Source: Eubacteriales bacterium (GTDB lineage Bacteria > Bacillota > Clostridia > Lachnospirales > Lachnospiraceae). From it: a stretch of DNA of 38,406 bases. The stretch covers positions 1 through 38,406 of the forward strand of contig JAUNHB010000013.1 in assembly GCA_030524125.1 (NCBI GenBank), in the 5' to 3' direction. Of the stretch, positions 34,195-38,406 are shown piece after piece. Made by a program: the position numbers and the translations under genes. The notes beneath the pieces were generated by a model. It saw only the letters and a list, made by a program, of their open reading frames with translations, did not search any database and was not told where the DNA came from. Positions within the stretch are counted from its first letter, which is position 1, and every line of letters begins with the position of its first letter.

Positions 34195-34212
34195 TGTCGA
34201 TAGATTTCGACA
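34195..34212. promoter_or_regulatory. inverted pair of Spo0A-binding (0A) boxes
   Basis: TGTCGATAGATTTCGACA contains a consensus 0A box TGTCGAA on the minus strand (34212-34206) and a one-mismatch box TGTCGAT on the plus strand (34195-34201), arranged as a palindrome 8 bp upstream of the -35 hexamer. The placement suits autoregulation by Spo0A. Confidence 0.55.
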
Positions 34213-34216
34213 CGTA

Positions 34217-34260
34217 AGAGAGGGCCGCCCCGCTGCTTCTGCGGCGGGACGGCCCTCTCT
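34217..34260 (-). terminator. terminator of the RND exporter operon
   Basis: AGAGAGGGCCG (34217-34227) and CGGCCCTCTCT (34250-34260) are perfect inverted repeats with extra inner GC pairing. The following T-run on the minus strand is weak. It separates the exporter from spo0A. Confidence 0.75.
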
Positions 34261-34277
34261 TCTGTATCCGGCCGGTC

Positions 34278-37200
34278 TCAGACGTCCGTCTGTCCGGACT
34301 GCGGCTTTTTCGCTCTGCGCAGCTTTCTCAGAAAGCGGCGGTCTCTTCTCTCCTTTTTGCTGGTTCCGTACACCATCAGATAGAAGACGGGCATCAGCAC
34401 CAGGATCAGGATCGTGGAAGCCACCAGACCTCCGATGATGACCAGAGACATACCCTGCATCATGACCGCGCTTCTTCCTCCGATCCCCAGCGCGTTTGGC
34501 ACCATGGCGAACACGGTGGTCAGCGTAGTGATCAGGATCGGACGAAGCCTCGTCTTTCCGGACTGGATCAGCGCGTCCTCCACGGACATCCTGCGGCGCA
34601 GCATATTGACGCCGTCCACATAGAGGATGCCGTTGTTCACCACGGTTCCCACGAGCGTCAGGACGCCCATCAGGCCCACCATGCTGAAGTCCGTTCCGCT
34701 GAGGAACACCAGCCCAAACGCGCCGATCAGACTGAACGGGATGCTCAGCATGACCATCAGGGAGAATTTCGGCGATTCAAACTGCATGGCCATGACGAGG
34801 AATACAAGGAACATGGCCGCCGCGATGGCAAGCCCCATGGACGAATACATATCGTCCTGCATCTCCTCCATCAGACTGCTGGACAGCTCCACCGAATCCG
34901 GAAGCTCTACTGTCTCAAGCAGCGCGTCCATGGCCTCCTGCACGTCGTCCGTGTCGTCGGACAGACAGGTGGCCGTCACCGTCACGGTATATTTTCCGTC
35001 CTGCTTCATGATGGTCTGGGACGCGTCCGTGTACTCCAGCGTCGCGATCTCCGACAGCGGCACGCCGCCCACGCTGGCGTCCATCAGGCTGCTGGCGTTG
35101 TCGTACGTCCCCTCCGGAAATTCCAGATCCACGCTGTACTCGTTTCCGTCCGAGGTGACGGTCATGGCCTCGGTTCCGCTGATCATGCTGTAAAGGCTTC
35201 CGGCCGCCTGCACCGGAGTCATGCCCCGGCTCATGGCGCTTAAGGGATCGATCACGACCCGCACCTGCGTGCTGGAATCCCCCATGTCCGTAGACACGTT
35301 AATCACTCCCGGAATCTGCCACGAGGCGTCCTTGATGGCCTCCGCCGCGTCCTTTACATCCTCCAGATCCACAGACTCCACCGTGAGGCTCGCTCCGGAG
35401 TCGGCGGACATATAGTAGGACATCTGGCTGGTCATGGTAATGTCAAGCTGCATATCCGTCAGATCCTGCGTCGCCGCCACCCATTGATCCACGACCTCCT
35501 GGCTGGTCATATCCCGGTCGTCCTTCAGCGTGGCCGTGATCGTGGCCGATCCGTCGGACGCGGTCAGGGTATAGCTCTCCACATCCCCGTGGGACGCCAC
35601 CATCTCCTCCACGGAGCGGATCTCTTCATCCACCACCTCCAGACGGGTCCCCGGCCGGAACGTGGCTTCCACGCTGATCATTCCCTCGTCCATGGACGGC
35701 ATCAGCACCATGTTGGTCATGGACAGCAGCCAGAAGGACGCGATCAGCAGGAGCACCGCCACCGCCAGGCATCGTTTCTTTTTACAGAGAAGCTTCCGCT
35801 CCATTTTCTCGTAGCGCTCCGTCACCCGCTCCAGAATGCGGTTGATCTTCAGCTCCTTTTTCTCCGTCGGCCGGTACATCTTAAAGAACAGCGGCACCAG
35901 CGCCACGGCCGAGATCAGGGACGCCAAAAGCGAGAATACGATCGTCAGGCCGAGCTGCATGAAGATCTGTCCGGTCAGACCGTCCGCAAAGCAGAGCGGC
36001 AGGTACACCACGACCGTGGTGATCGTGGACGCCACGATGGACGCCGCCACCTCGCTGGCTCCCTGCAGAGCCGCCTCGTGATAGTCCGGGATCCGGTCCT
36101 TGGCCCGAAAGCAGCTCTCCAGCACGACGCTGGAGCTGTCCACCATCATACCGATGGCGATGACCAGACCTCCCAGAGTCATGATATTCAGCGAGAATCC
36201 CATGAGTGCCATGACGATCACCGTCAGGAGCAGGGAGATCGGCATGGAGCAGCCCACGATGACGCTGGCCTTCCAGTCTCCGAAGAAGAGGAACAATACG
36301 ATCATGGACAGGATGACTCCCATGACCAGCGTACTTCCCACCGAGCTCAGCGACTCGACGATCAGCTCCGAGTTGTCCATGGAGACGTCCACGACCACAT
36401 TGTCATTGGAGGCCGCGATCTCGTCCATGACCTCACGCACGTCGTTTACCATGCCGATGGTGCTGGCGCTCTGGTTTTTGGTCATGGACAGGGAGACCGT
36501 ATCCTCGCCGTTGTAGCGGGCCACGCTGTCCGCGTTTTTGACCGACCAGTTCACGTCTGCCACGTCCTCCAGCCGGATCAGACTTCCCGCGGATGTGTAG
36601 AGCGGGATGTCCCGGATTGCCTGCACCGTCTCGTTGTCGGCCGTGCTGATGGCGCTGATGGACTGGCTTCCCTGCGTGAGCGACCCCAGCGGGATCGTGA
36701 AGTCCGTGGCCTGTATGTACTGGGCTACCGCGCTCATGGTAAGCCCGTACTGGTCCAGCGCCTCCTGATCGAGGAGCACGCGGATATGCTGCTCCTGTCC
36801 TCCGGACACCTGCACCTCCGCCACGGTTCCCAGCGCCTCCAGCTCCGGCACCACGTCCTCGTTCACGAAGGCGAGCGCGTCGCTCCCGTCCGTCGTGCTG
36901 ACGGAATACGTGATGCTGGGCATGGCGTTCATATCCATCTCCATGATCACCGGATCCTGACAGTCATCCGGCAGCTCCTGACGGAGCGCGTCTATGGCCG
37001 CCCGCAGATCCAGATAGGCGTCGTTGGTATCCTTGTCGTAATCATACTGCAGCAGCACCATCGACATGTTTTCCGCCGACTGCGAGGTAACCGAATCCAC
37101 GCCGCTTAAGCTGGACACCGAGTCCTCGATGACGCTGGTGACCAGATCGTCCACCGACTCGGAGTCCGCGCCGGGATAGACCGCGTAGACGATCATCATG

Positions 37201-37331
37201 GGCATATCCATGTCCGGCATGAGCTCCAGCCGCAGGGTCGTCAGCGAAGAAAAGCCGAACACTGCCAGGGCCAGCACCGCCAGAAGGGCGGAGACCGGCC
37301 GCTTTAACGCTAATCTTGTCAGTCTGTTCAT
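34278..37331 (-). CDS. RND-family efflux transporter
   Basis: A 1017-residue exporter of the AcrB/HAE1 superfamily. There is an N-terminal helix (about 12-30), a large external porter domain with LELMPDMDMP and YPGADSESV, helices 2-6 (about 330-480, including GMMVDSSSVVLE), a second external domain, and helices 8-12 near the C-terminus. In helix 4 only one of the two aspartates of the AcrB proton relay is kept (VDS instead of VDD), and the helix-10 lysine is replaced by Asn (VNNGILYVD), as in many Gram-positive relatives. The ATGA overlap with the membrane fusion protein gene shows a two-gene operon. No outer-membrane channel is expected in a Gram-positive. The substrate is unknown. Confidence 0.93.
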   Translation of the reverse strand: MNRLTRLALKRPVSALLAVLALAVFGFSSLTTLRLELMPDMDMPMMIVYAVYPGADSESVDDLVTSVIEDSVSSLSGVDSVTSQSAENMSMVLLQYDYDKDTNDAYLDLRAAIDALRQELPDDCQDPVIMEMDMNAMPSITYSVSTTDGSDALAFVNEDVVPELEALGTVAEVQVSGGQEQHIRVLLDQEALDQYGLTMSAVAQYIQATDFTIPLGSLTQGSQSISAISTADNETVQAIRDIPLYTSAGSLIRLEDVADVNWSVKNADSVARYNGEDTVSLSMTKNQSASTIGMVNDVREVMDEIAASNDNVVVDVSMDNSELIVESLSSVGSTLVMGVILSMIVLFLFFGDWKASVIVGCSMPISLLLTVIVMALMGFSLNIMTLGGLVIAIGMMVDSSSVVLESCFRAKDRIPDYHEAALQGASEVAASIVASTITTVVVYLPLCFADGLTGQIFMQLGLTIVFSLLASLISAVALVPLFFKMYRPTEKKELKINRILERVTERYEKMERKLLCKKKRCLAVAVLLLIASFWLLSMTNMVLMPSMDEGMISVEATFRPGTRLEVVDEEIRSVEEMVASHGDVESYTLTASDGSATITATLKDDRDMTSQEVVDQWVAATQDLTDMQLDITMTSQMSYYMSADSGASLTVESVDLEDVKDAAEAIKDASWQIPGVINVSTDMGDSSTQVRVVIDPLSAMSRGMTPVQAAGSLYSMISGTEAMTVTSDGNEYSVDLEFPEGTYDNASSLMDASVGGVPLSEIATLEYTDASQTIMKQDGKYTVTVTATCLSDDTDDVQEAMDALLETVELPDSVELSSSLMEEMQDDMYSSMGLAIAAAMFLVFLVMAMQFESPKFSLMVMLSIPFSLIGAFGLVFLSGTDFSMVGLMGVLTLVGTVVNNGILYVDGVNMLRRRMSVEDALIQSGKTRLRPILITTLTTVFAMVPNALGIGGRSAVMMQGMSLVIIGGLVASTILILVLMPVFYLMVYGTSKKERRDRRFLRKLRRAKKPQSGQTDV

Positions 37332-38406
37332 TCTTCGGCGCCCTCCCCGCTCTGCGCGTCGGAGGTCTCTTCAGATCCGCTCTCCGTTTCCTGCGCGTCT
37401 CCTGTCCCGGACGGCTCTGCGCTCTCCCCGTTGACGGACACGATCTCCGCCTCGGCTCCGTTTCTGAGTCTGGAGGACCAGTTTCCGACCACGAGGCTGT
37501 CCTCGGTCAGTCCCTCCTCGATGACCGCCTGCGTGTCGTCCATCAGCCCCACCGTCACAGACGTGCGGACGAGCATTCCGTCCTCCACGCAGTAGACATA
37601 GGCGTCCCCGCCGGAAAAGTAGATGGCGTCAAAGGGAACCAGAAGCTTGCCCTCCTCCCGCTCGGTGGTGGCGGACACCTTCACGGACACTCCGCTGGGG
37701 AGCGCATCCCCCGCTCCCGCCACGGAAGCCTTGACCTCAAAGAGCTTCGTCTGTACGCCCGCCATGGTGCCGATCTCCGTGACGATCCCGTCGTAGGTGG
37801 CGCCGTTTCTGTCCACCGTCACATGGTCTCCCACGTTCAGCGCGTCTCTGGCCGCCTCCGTCACGCCGAACGTGACGGTCATGGAATCTTTATTGGAAAT
37901 GATGTACGCCGCGTTCCCGGCGGCTGCCATGCCGTCGGCCTCCACGTTGACCGCCTCCACGACGCCGCCGATCGGGGACGTCACTTTGCAGTAGTCAAGC
38001 TGCAGTCTGGCGGAATCGATCCCCACGGCCGCCTGCTCCAGCTGCGCCGCGTAGGTGGCGTCGGTCTGGGGATAGATCTCGTTCTGGGTGATGGCGTAGG
38101 ACTGCTCGGCGGTGCTGATGCTGTCCTCGATTGTGGACTGGCTGGTCTCCAGCTGGTCGATGCCGGATTTCAGCTGTGTCTTCCCGCTGTCGATGGAATT
38201 GACCGCGGCCTGCGCCGTGCTGAGTCCTTGTTTGGCTACCGCCAGCTCCGCGGAGGTCGCCTGTACCTGCGCCTGCGCCGTGTCCCGCTCTGCCTTGGCG
38301 GCGTTCGCCGACGCCTGCGCCGCGGCGAACGCGGCCTGCGCCGCAGTATCATCCGGATCTTTGTCGGCGGCTTCTTTCGCCGCGGTGAGCGCCTCCTCCG
38401 CCGTTT
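37328..38406 (-). CDS. RND membrane fusion protein, 5' end outside the window
   Basis: The frame is open from the window edge (first complete codon 38404) to the stop at 37328, 358 residues. The visible N-terminal part is a long Ala/Gln/Glu-rich coiled coil (about 1-125), followed by the second lipoyl half (CKVTSPIGGVVEAVNVEADG), a beta-barrel (VTFGVTEAARDALNVGDHV) and a C-terminal domain with an acidic Glu/Ser/Gly tail. GTG 38026 inside the coiled coil is not a real start. The protein links the RND pump to the cell wall side. The signal anchor and first lipoyl half must lie beyond 38406. Confidence 0.9.
   Translation of the reverse strand, partial: TAEEALTAAKEAADKDPDDTAAQAAFAAAQASANAAKAERDTAQAQVQATSAELAVAKQGLSTAQAAVNSIDSGKTQLKSGIDQLETSQSTIEDSISTAEQSYAITQNEIYPQTDATYAAQLEQAAVGIDSARLQLDYCKVTSPIGGVVEAVNVEADGMAAAGNAAYIISNKDSMTVTFGVTEAARDALNVGDHVTVDRNGATYDGIVTEIGTMAGVQTKLFEVKASVAGAGDALPSGVSVKVSATTEREEGKLLVPFDAIYFSGGDAYVYCVEDGMLVRTSVTVGLMDDTQAVIEEGLTEDSLVVGNWSSRLRNGAEAEIVSVNGESAEPSGTGDAQETESGSEETSDAQSGEGAEE

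Noticed and set aside
1-38406. tRNA, rRNA, intact insertion sequence, prophage or integrase
   Set aside because: None was recognised on either strand; all larger gaps between genes were read and are described as spacers, repeats or regulatory sites.

Overview
The window comes from a GC-rich, spore-forming anaerobic Firmicute. Lachnospiraceae or a close Clostridia relative is most likely. The evidence is Spo0A, two small CotF-type spore coat proteins, a pyrophosphate (PPi)-dependent phosphofructokinase beside pyruvate phosphate dikinase, a cobalamin riboswitch with a corrinoid importer, an anaerobic cobaltochelatase (CbiK), a dimer-type glycyl-tRNA synthetase and a TCIGC-less surface protein with a CEHHPEH motif typical of gut Clostridia. 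No species call is justified. No rRNA, tRNA, complete IS element, prophage or CRISPR array was found.

Layout. 1-3521 (+): a pair of half-size ABC exporters; the 5' part of the first is broken by a 28-bp perfect palindrome flanked by a 4-bp direct repeat. 3604-4090 (-): decayed relic of a YhcG/DUF1016-type nuclease. 4001-8591 (-): a very large secreted, wall-anchored surface protein whose signal peptide and body are in different frames, split exactly at a run of nine Gs. 8783-14344 (-): ppdK, a DeoR-type regulator and PPi-phosphofructokinase, with promoters, terminators and leader hairpins. 14468-17555 (-): a vitamin B12-type ABC importer under a cobalamin riboswitch. 17560-17935: non-coding spacer with a 60-nt hairpin repeat, a gene scrap and phased T-tracts. 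17940-23029 (-): a four-gene response regulator, histidine kinase, ABC ATPase and permease operon. 23125-31071 (-): housekeeping genes (glyS, a lipoprotein, recO, era, an M16C protease, cbiK), with a 254-bp repeat element between the lipoprotein and recO. 31242-34078 (-): two spore coat genes, glgA and spo0A. 34278-38406 (-): an RND exporter and its membrane fusion protein, cut by the window end.

How the genes work together. PpdK and PPi-PFK are the two PPi-linked steps of glycolysis in anaerobes and lie on either side of one regulator. The riboswitch-controlled importer brings in corrinoid, and CbiK (elsewhere in the window) inserts cobalt during its synthesis. The kinase-regulator pair probably controls the adjacent ABC transporter. 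Spo0A heads the sporulation programme to which the coat genes belong; glgA sits between them, which fits glycogen storage before sporulation (inference).

The most notable items are the probable phase-variable surface protein (poly-G contingency tract plus 39-nt in-frame tandem repeats), the tiny palindromic insertion in the ABC exporter, two families of small palindromic repeats, a hairpin that looks like both glgA terminator and mask of the coat-gene ribosome binding site, and a phased T-tract block with about 10.4-bp spacing. All were read by eye; no database search or folding calculation was run.
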